Source: DASSTY01 sp035760645 (lineage in GTDB: Bacteria > Gemmatimonadota > Gemmatimonadetes > Gemmatimonadales > GWC2-71-9). Taken from it: a stretch of DNA of 64,000 bases. A program made the position numbers and the translations under genes. The stretch spans positions 1 to 64,000 of the forward strand of contig DASTSO010000114.1 of assembly GCA_035760645.1 (NCBI GenBank). The letters are read 5' to 3'. Below the pieces are notes generated by a model that saw nothing but the letters and a program-made list of their open reading frames with translations, was not told the DNA's origin and searched no databases. Each line of letters begins with the position of its first letter. Within the stretch, counting starts at the first letter, position 1. This document shows positions 1-8,112 of the stretch, piece by piece.

Positions 1-401
1 CTCTGCTGCCCGCGCTCTGGATCATCCAGAACGAGCGCGGTTGGGTGAGCGAGAACGCCATGGCGGAGGTGGCGCAGGTACTGGACCTCACCCCAGCGTA
101 TGTGAAGGGTGTGGTCACGTTCTACACGATGTACCACCAGCACCCGGTGGGGCGGTACTTCATCCAGGTGTGCACCACATCGCCGTGCAATGTGTGCGGC
201 GCCGAAGACGTGGTGCGGGCATTTCTGGAGCACACCGGCTGCGGTGAGCTCGGAGTCACCTCGCCCGACGGCAAGTACACGGTGATTGAAGTGGAATGTC
301 TGGGCGCCTGCGGGTTCGCCACGCCCATCATGATCAACGAGCAGTTCATCGAGTCCGTGACTCCAGCGAAAGTGCCGGAGATTCTCGCCGGATTGAAATA
401 A
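1..401 (+). CDS. nuoE: NADH-quinone oxidoreductase subunit E, 5' end outside window
   Basis: This is the 24-kDa-type subunit of the complex I NADH module, which carries the [2Fe-2S] cluster N1a. The reading frame is open from base 3, so the true start lies upstream; 132 residues are visible. The cluster ligands are seen as CTTSPC (C-x4-C) and, further on, CLGAC (C-x3-C), the thioredoxin-like ferredoxin pattern. The preceding stretch DLTPAYVKGVVTFYTMY is typical of the family. The stop codon TAA shares its last A with the ATG of nuoF (TAATG), so the two are probably translationally coupled. nuoA-D presumably lie upstream, outside the window. Confidence 0.95.
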   Translation, partial: LLPALWIIQNERGWVSENAMAEVAQVLDLTPAYVKGVVTFYTMYHQHPVGRYFIQVCTTSPCNVCGAEDVVRAFLEHTGCGELGVTSPDGKYTVIEVECLGACGFATPIMINEQFIESVTPAKVPEILAGLK

Positions 402-1708
402 TGGGTTATCCGCACAAGCCGCACGAGCGCGAGGCGCTCGTTCTCTCGAAGCACTTCGGCGAGCAGGAGGCGATCGGCCTCGATGGCTGGCGCAAGCGCG
501 GCGGCTACGTCGCGCTGGAGAAGGCGCTCCGCATGGAGCCCGCCGAGATCGTGCAGGTGGTCAAGGATTCCGGCCTGCGCGGCCGCGGCGGCGCCGGCTT
601 CCCGACGGGCATGAAGTGGTCGTTCATGCCGAAGGAGGTCACCAAGCCGCACTACCTCGTCTGCAACGCCGACGAGTCGGAGCCCGGCACGTTCAAGGAC
701 CGCGAGATCATGCGCTGGACCCCGCACGCCCTCCTCGAGGGGTGCATGGTCGGCATGTACGGCATCGGGGCCGAGCGCTGCTACATCTACATCCGCGGCG
801 AGTTCACCGAGCCGTGGCGGGTCATGACGGCGGCGGTCGAGGAGGCCTACGCCCAGGGCGCGCTGGGCCCGAACGCCTTCGGCAGCGGCCGGCGGATGGA
901 CATCGTGCTGCACCGCGGCGCGGGCGCCTACATCTGCGGCGAAGAGACCGCGATGATGAACTCGATCGAGGGCCGCCGCGGCAACCCGCGCATCAAGCCG
1001 CCGTTCCCGGCGGTGGCGGGCCTCTTCGCGATGCCGACGACGATCAACAACGTCGAGACCCTCACGGCGACGCCGCACATCATCAACCGCGGCGCCGAGT
1101 GGTACAAGGCGCTCTGCCTCGGAAACCCCAAGAGCACGGGCACGAAGCTCGTCTCGGTCTGCGGGCACGTGCAGCGGCCGGGGAACTACGAGGTGACGAT
1201 GGGCACGCCGCTGCGGGAGATCCTCTACGACATGTGCGGCGGCGCGCCGGCGGGACGGCAGATCAAGGCCGTCATCCCGGGCGGCTCCTCGGTGCCGATC
1301 ATGACGCGCGAGGAGGCGGAGTCGGCGGTCTTCGACTACGAGGGCCTCGTCGCCGCCGGCTCCATGCTCGGCTCGGCGGGCATGATCGTCATGGACGACT
1401 CGACCGACATCGTCTACGCGACGATGCGCCACGCCGCGTTCTACGCCCACGAGAGCTGCGCGCAGTGCACCCAGTGCCGCGAGGGCACGGCGTGGTCCAC
1501 GCGCATCCTCCAGCGCATCCTGCGCGGCGAGGGCACCGAGCGCGACATCCAGACGCTCCTCGACCTGGCCGACAACATGACCGGCCAGACGATCTGCGTG
1601 CTCAGCGACTCCTGCGCCACGGTGGTCGTGAGCGCGATCCAGAAGTTCCGGAGCGAATTCGAGACCTATCTCAGCCGGGCGCGGCGTCCCGCGCTCGCGG
1701 CGGTCTAA
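401..1708 (+). CDS. nuoF: NADH-quinone oxidoreductase subunit F (NADH- and FMN-binding)
   Basis: NuoF oxidises NADH and passes electrons through FMN to cluster N3 at the tip of complex I. The 435-residue protein shows the glycine-rich nucleotide motif GRGGAGFPTG at 61-70, the FMN-site segment CNADESEPGT at 88-97 and GAGAYICGEET. The N3 ligands are C353, C356 and C359 (ESCAQCTQC) and C399 in QTICVLS, numbering almost identical to Thermus Nqo1. The open frame extends upstream into nuoE, but ATG 401 gives the family-standard length and overlaps the nuoE stop by one base. It is followed one base later by nuoG. Confidence 0.97.
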   Translation: MGYPHKPHEREALVLSKHFGEQEAIGLDGWRKRGGYVALEKALRMEPAEIVQVVKDSGLRGRGGAGFPTGMKWSFMPKEVTKPHYLVCNADESEPGTFKDREIMRWTPHALLEGCMVGMYGIGAERCYIYIRGEFTEPWRVMTAAVEEAYAQGALGPNAFGSGRRMDIVLHRGAGAYICGEETAMMNSIEGRRGNPRIKPPFPAVAGLFAMPTTINNVETLTATPHIINRGAEWYKALCLGNPKSTGTKLVSVCGHVQRPGNYEVTMGTPLREILYDMCGGAPAGRQIKAVIPGGSSVPIMTREEAESAVFDYEGLVAAGSMLGSAGMIVMDDSTDIVYATMRHAAFYAHESCAQCTQCREGTAWSTRILQRILRGEGTERDIQTLLDLADNMTGQTICVLSDSCATVVVSAIQKFRSEFETYLSRARRPALAAV

Positions 1709-1709
1709 C

Positions 1710-3305
1710 ATGGCGGACGAACTCGTCACAGTCACGATCGAGGGCACCCAGGTCGCCGTGCCGAAGGGCACGACGATCATCGAGGCCGCGAAGCGCGCCG
1801 GGGTGCTCATCCCGCACTACTGCTACCACCCGTCGCTGCCGGCGCCGGCGGTCTGCCGGATGTGCCTCGTCGAGGTGGAGAAGGCGCCGAAGCTGATGCC
1901 CGCCTGCGTCACCACCGTGGCCGACGGCCAGGTGGTGCACGTCGAGAGCGAGAAGGCGAAGAAGGCGCGGCAGGGGGTCCTCGAGTTCCTGCTCATCAAC
2001 CACCCGCTCGACTGCCCGATCTGCGATCAGGCGGGCGAGTGCGAGCTGCAGGACTACACCTTCCAGGAAGGCCGGGCCGAGGGCCGCTACACGCCCGACT
2101 TCCCGAAGCGCTACAACCCGGTCGAGGACTTCGGCCCGGACATCCTCTACGTCCAGAACCGCTGCATCCTCTGCACCCGGTGCGTGCGCTTCATGGACGC
2201 GGTGGCCGAAACGCCGGTGCTCAACGTCAGCGAGCGGGGCGACCGCGCCTTCATCGGCATCGATCCCGACCACCAGCTCGACCATCCGTGGTCGGGCAAC
2301 GTCGTGGATCTCTGCCCGGTGGGCTCGCTCCTCTCGAAGGACTTTCTGCACAAGGCGCGCGCCTGGGATCTCGACAAGACCGCCAGCATCTGCACCGGCT
2401 GCACCCAGGGCTGCAACATCTCGATCGACACGCGCGAGGAGGTCGTCGTCCGCCTGCGCCCGCGGCCGAACTACGAGGTGAACCGGCACTTCATCTGCGA
2501 CTACGGCCGCATGAACTACCGGTGGATGAACCGCGGCGACCGCCTCGAGGCGCCACTCGTGCGCGGGGCGAAGGGCCTCACGGCGACCGACTGGGACGCG
2601 GCGCTCGACCGGGTGGGCCAGCTCCTCCAGGGTGCCCGCGGCTCGGCGGTGATTCTCGCCTCGGGCCGCGCGTCCACGGAGTCGCTCGGGCTGGTGCGGC
2701 GCCTGGTGGACGGCTTCGCCGTCACCGCCGCGATCCAGGTGCCGATGGGCGACGTCGAGGCCCCCCTCGCCGGCGTGCCCAATCTCGCGCTGCGGCGCGA
2801 GCGGATCCCGAACCTCCACGGCGCGCAGCTCCTCGGCTACTCGACCGATTGGGATGCGGCGCTCGCCGCCGCCGCGAGCGCCGCGGTCGTCGTGGTGCTC
2901 GACGTCGAGCTCGGCGAGGCCGAGGCCGCGCGGCTGGCCGGGGCGGGGGCCGTGATCGTCCTCGGCACGGTCTACGACGAGCTGACCGAGCGCGCGACGG
3001 TCGTCCTGCCGGTCACCACGATGGCCGAGGAGAACGGCACCTACGTCAACCGCGACCTCCGGGTCCAGCGGTACCAGCAGGCGAAGGCCGAGCCCGCGAT
3101 GGCGCGGCCCGCGTGGTGGGTCGCGGGCGAGGTGCTCGCCGGGCCGGGCCCCGACGCCGACGCCCCGGCCACCGCGGCCGAGGCCTTCGAGGCGCTGGGC
3201 CGCACCTTCCCGACGTTCGCCGGGCTCACCTACGCCGATCTCGGCTTCACGGGCCGGGTGCTGGAGACGGCGGCCACGGCCGCGAGCGCGGGAGGTGCCC
3301 GATGA
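1710..3305 (+). CDS. nuoG: NADH-quinone oxidoreductase subunit G, short form
   Basis: NuoG carries the chain of iron-sulfur clusters in the peripheral arm of complex I. Visible ligands are: N1b [2Fe-2S] C38, C49, C52, C66; N5 H98, C102, C105, C111; N4 C152, C155, C158 with C202; and an extra N7-type [4Fe-4S] set C228, C231, C235, C263 (C-x2-C-x3-C-x27-C). The protein is only 531 residues, while many NuoG proteins reach about 700-900, so the molybdopterin-oxidoreductase-like domain is much reduced after residue 270. The stop overlaps the nuoH start (ATGA). Confidence 0.95.
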   Translation: MADELVTVTIEGTQVAVPKGTTIIEAAKRAGVLIPHYCYHPSLPAPAVCRMCLVEVEKAPKLMPACVTTVADGQVVHVESEKAKKARQGVLEFLLINHPLDCPICDQAGECELQDYTFQEGRAEGRYTPDFPKRYNPVEDFGPDILYVQNRCILCTRCVRFMDAVAETPVLNVSERGDRAFIGIDPDHQLDHPWSGNVVDLCPVGSLLSKDFLHKARAWDLDKTASICTGCTQGCNISIDTREEVVVRLRPRPNYEVNRHFICDYGRMNYRWMNRGDRLEAPLVRGAKGLTATDWDAALDRVGQLLQGARGSAVILASGRASTESLGLVRRLVDGFAVTAAIQVPMGDVEAPLAGVPNLALRRERIPNLHGAQLLGYSTDWDAALAAAASAAVVVVLDVELGEAEAARLAGAGAVIVLGTVYDELTERATVVLPVTTMAEENGTYVNRDLRVQRYQQAKAEPAMARPAWWVAGEVLAGPGPDADAPATAAEAFEALGRTFPTFAGLTYADLGFTGRVLETAATAASAGGAR

Positions 3306-4597
3306 CGCCGGAGATGAAGGGCTTCCTGCTCGTCAGCATCGTCAAGATGCTGGTCGTCTTCACGGTCATCCTGGTCGGCGTGGCCATGCTCACGCTGCTG
3401 GAGCGCAAGGTGTCGGCCTGGATGCAGAACCGCTACGGCCCGAACCGGGTCGGCTACGGCGGTCTCCTGCAGCCCGCGGCCGACGGCCTGAAGAACATCC
3501 TGAAGGAGGAGACCTTCCCGGCGGCGGCCAACCGGACGCTCTTCCTCCTCGCCCCGGCGCTCGCGTTCACCCCGGCGCTCCTGCTCTCGGCGGTGATCCC
3601 GTTCGCCGCGCCGTGGCGGATGGACTTCGACTTCACGCTCCCGCTCCTGGGCCGCTTCGTCCATCACGGCCTGATGCCGATGGTCGTCGCGGACGTGCCG
3701 ATCGGCTTCCTCTTCGTGCTGGCGATCAGCTCGATGGGCATCTACGGCATCGCGCTCGCGGGATGGGCGTCCAACTCGAAGTACGCGCTCCTCGGCGGCC
3801 TGCGGGCGAGCGCCCAGATGGTCAGCTACGAGGTGGCGATGGGGATGGCGCTCATCCCCGTGCTGCTGCTGTCGGGCAACGTGAGCTTCTCGCAGATCAT
3901 CGCCGAGCAGCAGCGCTCGCTCTGGTTCGTGCTGCCGCTCTTCCTGAGCTTCTTCGTCTACCTGATCTCGGGCTTCGCCGAGACGAACCGCGTGCCGTTC
4001 GACCTCCCCGAGGCCGAGTCGGAGCTCGTCGCGGGGTACCACTCCGAGTACAGCGCGATGAAGTTCTCGATGTTCTTCATCGCCGAGTACGCGAACGTGG
4101 TCACCATCTCGATGATGGTGACGACGCTCTTCTTCGGCGGCTGGGACATCCCGGGGCTCCGGGGCTGGCTCGCCGGGGGCTCGGGACTCGCGGTCCTCGT
4201 CTCCTTCCTCAAGTTCTTCGCGTTCACCTTCTTCTGGATCTTCTTCGTGATGTGGATCCGGTGGACGCTGCCGCGCTTCCGCTACGACCAGCTGATGGCG
4301 CTGGGGTGGAAGTTCCTGATGCCGCTCGCCCTCGCGTACATCATGATCGTCTGCGTGGCGATCTACGTGCTGCAGAACGTGCTGGGGATCGCCGACCCGC
4401 GGGTGCGCGCGCTGGCGCTCTTCGGGCTCAACGTGATCCTGGCGGGCATCGTCTTCTGGGTCCTCGACCGGGGCACGATCGTCTCCGGCGCCGATACCCG
4501 GCACGAGCGGCTGGCGGCCTCGCGCCGCGCGCTCGAGGCCCTCGCGACCGAACCCTCTTCCACGGTGCGCCCCGGGCGCGCCCCGGTGACCGGCTGA
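3302..4597 (+). CDS. nuoH: NADH-quinone oxidoreductase subunit H
   Basis: NuoH is the membrane subunit that forms the quinone-access chamber and links the peripheral arm to the proton-pumping arm. The 431-residue protein has about eight or nine hydrophobic helices. Family signatures include ERKVSAWMQNRYGPNRVG near the N-terminus, FAETNRVPFDLPEAESELV (the acidic quinone-channel loop) and GYHSEYSAMKF after it. ATG 3302 overlaps the nuoG stop by four bases and was chosen over the long upstream open frame. The C-terminal 40 residues after the last helix are charged and variable. Confidence 0.96.
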   Translation: MTPEMKGFLLVSIVKMLVVFTVILVGVAMLTLLERKVSAWMQNRYGPNRVGYGGLLQPAADGLKNILKEETFPAAANRTLFLLAPALAFTPALLLSAVIPFAAPWRMDFDFTLPLLGRFVHHGLMPMVVADVPIGFLFVLAISSMGIYGIALAGWASNSKYALLGGLRASAQMVSYEVAMGMALIPVLLLSGNVSFSQIIAEQQRSLWFVLPLFLSFFVYLISGFAETNRVPFDLPEAESELVAGYHSEYSAMKFSMFFIAEYANVVTISMMVTTLFFGGWDIPGLRGWLAGGSGLAVLVSFLKFFAFTFFWIFFVMWIRWTLPRFRYDQLMALGWKFLMPLALAYIMIVCVAIYVLQNVLGIADPRVRALALFGLNVILAGIVFWVLDRGTIVSGADTRHERLAASRRALEALATEPSSTVRPGRAPVTG

Positions 4598-4598
4598 T

Positions 4599-5117
4599 AT
4601 GGCGATCGGCGTCAAGGTAATGCGGCGGCCCGAGCGGGAGGTCAGCTACGTGCGGGCCACGCTCAAGGGGATGGCGCTCACCTTCAAGCACATGTTCCAG
4701 CCGAAGGCGACGCAGCAGTACCCCGAGGAGAAGAGCTACAACGACGAGCGCGGCACCTACCGGCTGAGCGAGCGGTGGCGCGGCACCCATCGGATGCTCA
4801 CCGACGAGCAGGGCCGCTCGAAGTGCGTGGCCTGCGGGCTGTGCCCCCAGATCTGCCCATCGAACTGCATCAAGCTCGTGCCGGGCGAGGACGAGCAGGG
4901 GCACCGCTACCCGCTCATCTACGAGATCGACGAGTTCCGCTGCATCTTCTGCGGCTACTGCCAGGAGGTCTGCCCCGAGGAGGCGATCCACCTCGGGCAG
5001 CACTACGAGAACGCCGAGTACACGCGCGGGCGCTTCGTCTACGACCTGGAGCGCCTCCACTCGCAGACGCATCCCGTCTCGACGCTCTTCGACCCGAGCG
5101 ACCCGCGGGGGGAGTGA
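4599..5117 (+). CDS. nuoI: NADH-quinone oxidoreductase subunit I
   Basis: NuoI (172 residues) holds the two [4Fe-4S] clusters N6a and N6b that relay electrons towards N2 and menaquinone. Two ferredoxin motifs are plain: CVACGLCPQICP and CIFCGYCQEVCP, each C-x2-C-x2-C-x3-C-P. The N-terminal 60 residues contain the amphipathic stretch that lies on the membrane. It starts one base after the nuoH stop. It is a standard subunit with nothing missing. Confidence 0.96.
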   Translation: MAIGVKVMRRPEREVSYVRATLKGMALTFKHMFQPKATQQYPEEKSYNDERGTYRLSERWRGTHRMLTDEQGRSKCVACGLCPQICPSNCIKLVPGEDEQGHRYPLIYEIDEFRCIFCGYCQEVCPEEAIHLGQHYENAEYTRGRFVYDLERLHSQTHPVSTLFDPSDPRGE

Positions 5118-5119
5118 CC

Positions 5120-5674
5120 GTGACCGAGATCGTCTTCTACATCCTCGCGGCCGCCGCGGTCCTCGGCGGCGCCATGTGCGTGCTGCAGCGGAGCCCGGTG
5201 GCCTCGGCGCTCTGGCTGATGAGCACGATGTTCTCGCTGGCCTGCATCTACGTGCTGCTGGGCGCCCAGCTCATCGGGGTCCTCCAGATCCTGGTCTACG
5301 TCGGCGCGATCCTGGTGCTCTTCCTCTTCGTCATCATGCTCCTCAATCTCGGCCGCGCGACGCCCGACACGCGCGGTCCCTCGGGCATGACGGCGACGAT
5401 CGCGATCGTCGGCCTGCTGCTGGTCGAGATCCTGGGGCTCGCGGCCTACACGCCGGCGCGGCTCGCCAGCGAGGTGACCGGCGCGCCGGGCGCCGACCCG
5501 GCGGCGGTCTTCCCGGCGGGCCAGCTCGCCCAGCTCGCCACCCAGCAGCGCGGGGTCGTGGGCGGGCTCGCCGAGCCGCTCTTCCAGGCCTACCTCGTGC
5601 CGTTCGAGATCACGTCGATCCTGCTCCTGGCGGCGCTCGTCGGGGCGGTGGTCCTCGCCAAGCGGAGGGTGTGA
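5120..5674 (+). CDS. nuoJ: NADH-quinone oxidoreductase subunit J
   Basis: NuoJ (184 residues) is a five-helix membrane subunit of the complex I proton-pumping arm. The third helix contains the conserved GVLQILVYVGAILVLFLFV segment, known for its pi-bulge. A GTG at 5114 would overlap the nuoI stop, but the purine run GGGGGAG at 5108-5114 sits at ideal distance from the GTG at 5120, so the latter is preferred. A periplasmic loop rich in Ala, Gly and Gln lies between helices 4 and 5. The stop overlaps nuoK. Confidence 0.93.
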   Translation: MTEIVFYILAAAAVLGGAMCVLQRSPVASALWLMSTMFSLACIYVLLGAQLIGVLQILVYVGAILVLFLFVIMLLNLGRATPDTRGPSGMTATIAIVGLLLVEILGLAAYTPARLASEVTGAPGADPAAVFPAGQLAQLATQQRGVVGGLAEPLFQAYLVPFEITSILLLAALVGAVVLAKRRV

Positions 5675-6027
5675 TGGAGCCGACCACCCAGATGGCGCAC
5701 GCCGCGCACGCGGCGGCGACGACCGGCCCGATCCTGCTGGGCCCCGCGCTGGCGCTCTCGGCCATCCTCTTCAGTCTCGGCGTCGCCGGCATGCTGCTGC
5801 GCCGCAACGCGATCGTGCTGTTCATGTGCGTCGAGCTCATGCTCAACGCCGTGAACCTGAGCTTCGTCGCGCTGGGGCAGCTGCACGGCTTCTCGGGCCA
5901 GATCATGGTCTTCTTCGTCATGACCGTGGCGGCGGCCGAGGCGGCCGTCGGGCTGGCGATCATCCTGGCGATCTTCCGGCACAAGCAGACGATCGATCTC
6001 CAGAACGTCAACCTCCTGCAAGGCTGA
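5674..6027 (+). CDS. nuoK: NADH-quinone oxidoreductase subunit K
   Basis: NuoK (117 residues) is a three-helix, MnhC/MrpC-like subunit of the proton-translocating arm. Two membrane-buried glutamates known to be essential in the family are present: one in VELMLNAVNL (helix 2) and one in AAAEAAVGLAI (helix 3). An N-terminal extension of about 20 residues rich in Ala and His precedes the first helix, making the protein slightly longer than the usual 100 residues. ATG 5674 shares its A with the nuoJ stop. Confidence 0.94.
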   Translation: MEPTTQMAHAAHAAATTGPILLGPALALSAILFSLGVAGMLLRRNAIVLFMCVELMLNAVNLSFVALGQLHGFSGQIMVFFVMTVAAAEAAVGLAIILAIFRHKQTIDLQNVNLLQG

Positions 6028-6035
6028 GTCGGCCG

Positions 6036-8099
6036 ATGCACTCGATGCACTCGCTGCTCCCGCTCCTCGCCGTGGAGGTCGCCCCCGGGCTGGGGTCGGC
6101 CGGGGGCGCGGTGAGCCTGGTCTGGCTCACGGTCGCCCTGCCGCTCCTCGGCTTCCTGGTGAACGGGGCGCTCTCGCTCAAGCGGCCCGACGCCAAGGGG
6201 CTCGTCTCGGTGGTCGGCCCGGCCACGCTGATCGGCGCCTTCGCCGTCGCGGTGGCGATCTTCTTCCAGCTCCAGGCGGCGCCCCCCGAGCACCCCTACA
6301 TCGTGAAGCTGTGGAGCTGGCTCCCGGTGGACCGGCTCCAGGTGGACCTCGCCTTCCAGGTGGACCAGCTCAGCACGGTGATGCTGCTGATCATCACCGG
6401 CGTCGGCAGCCTGATCCATCTCTTCAGCGTCGGGTACATGAAGAGCGACCCGGGCTACGCGCGCTACTTCGCGTACCTGAACCTGTTCGTCGTCTTCATG
6501 CTCGTCCTGGTGCTGGGTTCGAGCTTCCCGGTGCTCTTCATCGGCTGGGAGGGCGTCGGCCTCTGCTCCTACCTGCTGATCGGCTTCTGGTTCAGCGAGA
6601 AGGCGAACGCCGACGCCGGCAAGAAGGCGTTCATCGTCAACCGCATCGGCGACTTCGGCTTCCTGGTCGCGATGTTCATGATCTGGACCGCGGTCGGCTC
6701 GCTCGACTTCGTCACCGTGATGGAGCGCGCGCCGGCCGTCTTCCCGATCGCCGGGGCGACGATCACCGCGATCACGCTCTTCCTCTTCCTCGGCTGCACG
6801 GGCAAGTCGGCGCAGATCCCGCTCTACACGTGGCTGCCCGACGCCATGGCGGGCCCGACCCCGGTCTCGGCGCTCATCCACGCCGCGACGATGGTCACGG
6901 CGGGCGTCTACCTGGTGGCGCGGACGAACATGCTCTTCGCGCTCGCGCCGCTCTCGAGCGCGATCGTGGCGGGCGTCGGCGCGCTCACCGCGCTCTTCGC
7001 CGCCACGATCGGCCTGCGGCAGTACGACATCAAGAAGGTGCTGGCGTACTCCACCGTCTCCCAGCTCGGCTACATGTTCCTGGGCGTCGGCACCGGAGCG
7101 ATCGTCACCGGCGTCTTCCACCTCGCCACCCACGCCTTCTTCAAGGCGCTCCTGTTCCTCGGCTCGGGCAGCGTGATCCACGCGATGCACCACGCGTATC
7201 ACGCCACCCACTCGCACGAGGACGCCCAGGACATGCGCAACATGGGCGGGCTCCGGAAGTACATGCCCTGGACCTGGGCGCTGATGTGGATCGCGACCCT
7301 CGCCATCGCGGGCTTCCCGGGCTTCTCGGGCTTCTTCTCGAAGGACGAGATCCTCGCCGCCGCCTTCGGGCGCGCCGCGAGCGGCTCGCCCTACGGCGAG
7401 TGGTACTACCTCTTCTACGCCATGGGGCTCGTCGCCGCGCTGCTGACGGCGATCTACATGGCGCGCCTCATGGCGATGACCTTCCACGGCGAGACCCGCC
7501 TGGGCGCCGAGGAGCAGCGCCACATGCACGAGGCGCCGTGGATCATGACCGGGCCGCTCGTGGTGCTCGGCGTCCTGAGCCTCGTCGGCGGGCTGCTCAA
7601 CCTCCCGGCCTTCGTCGGCGGCCATCACTGGCTGGAGACGTGGCTCGAGCCGGTCACCGCGCCCGCCCACGCGGCGAGCCAGTGGGCGGCGCGGCTCGTC
7701 ATGCCGCACGAGCCGACCGAGTACTACCTGATCGGCGCCGCCGTCGCGATCGGCATCGTCGGCCTCCTGATCGGCTACTTCACCACGGTGCGCAGCCGGA
7801 TCGTGCCGGCCAACCAGGCGGCGCCGGAGCAGGGCTTCTGGCGCGTGCTCTACCACAAGTGGTACGTCGACGAGCTCTACGACGCGGCCGTCGTCCGGCC
7901 GCTCGTGTGGCTGAGCCGCGTCGTCCTCTGGAAGGGCGTAGACCAGGGCGTCATCGACGGCCTGGCGGTGAACGGCACCGCCAAGACCTCGCGCTTCGTC
8001 GGGTGGGTCGGCAGCCGGCTCCAGACCGGCCAGGTCGGCGTGTACGTGGTCCTCTTCCTGGTGGGCGCGCTCTGGATCCTGCGCTCCGTTCTCCGGTAA
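6036..8099 (+). CDS. nuoL: NADH-quinone oxidoreductase subunit L
   Basis: NuoL (687 residues) is the distal antiporter-like proton-pumping subunit, with about 14 core helices plus a long lateral helix at the C-terminus. Core signatures include SFPVLFIGWEGVGLCSYLLIG (the conserved glutamate), KSAQIPLYTWLPDAMAGPT and HATHAFFKALLFL (lysine/histidine relay). The last 120 residues carry the lateral-helix region with conserved YELYDA-like residues (KWYVDELYD). ATG 6036 is the first in-frame start after the nuoK stop; a second ATG at 6045 is possible. Confidence 0.95.
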   Translation: MHSMHSLLPLLAVEVAPGLGSAGGAVSLVWLTVALPLLGFLVNGALSLKRPDAKGLVSVVGPATLIGAFAVAVAIFFQLQAAPPEHPYIVKLWSWLPVDRLQVDLAFQVDQLSTVMLLIITGVGSLIHLFSVGYMKSDPGYARYFAYLNLFVVFMLVLVLGSSFPVLFIGWEGVGLCSYLLIGFWFSEKANADAGKKAFIVNRIGDFGFLVAMFMIWTAVGSLDFVTVMERAPAVFPIAGATITAITLFLFLGCTGKSAQIPLYTWLPDAMAGPTPVSALIHAATMVTAGVYLVARTNMLFALAPLSSAIVAGVGALTALFAATIGLRQYDIKKVLAYSTVSQLGYMFLGVGTGAIVTGVFHLATHAFFKALLFLGSGSVIHAMHHAYHATHSHEDAQDMRNMGGLRKYMPWTWALMWIATLAIAGFPGFSGFFSKDEILAAAFGRAASGSPYGEWYYLFYAMGLVAALLTAIYMARLMAMTFHGETRLGAEEQRHMHEAPWIMTGPLVVLGVLSLVGGLLNLPAFVGGHHWLETWLEPVTAPAHAASQWAARLVMPHEPTEYYLIGAAVAIGIVGLLIGYFTTVRSRIVPANQAAPEQGFWRVLYHKWYVDELYDAAVVRPLVWLSRVVLWKGVDQGVIDGLAVNGTAKTSRFVGWVGSRLQTGQVGVYVVLFLVGALWILRSVLR

Positions 8100-8112
8100 C
8101 GGCGAAGACGCG

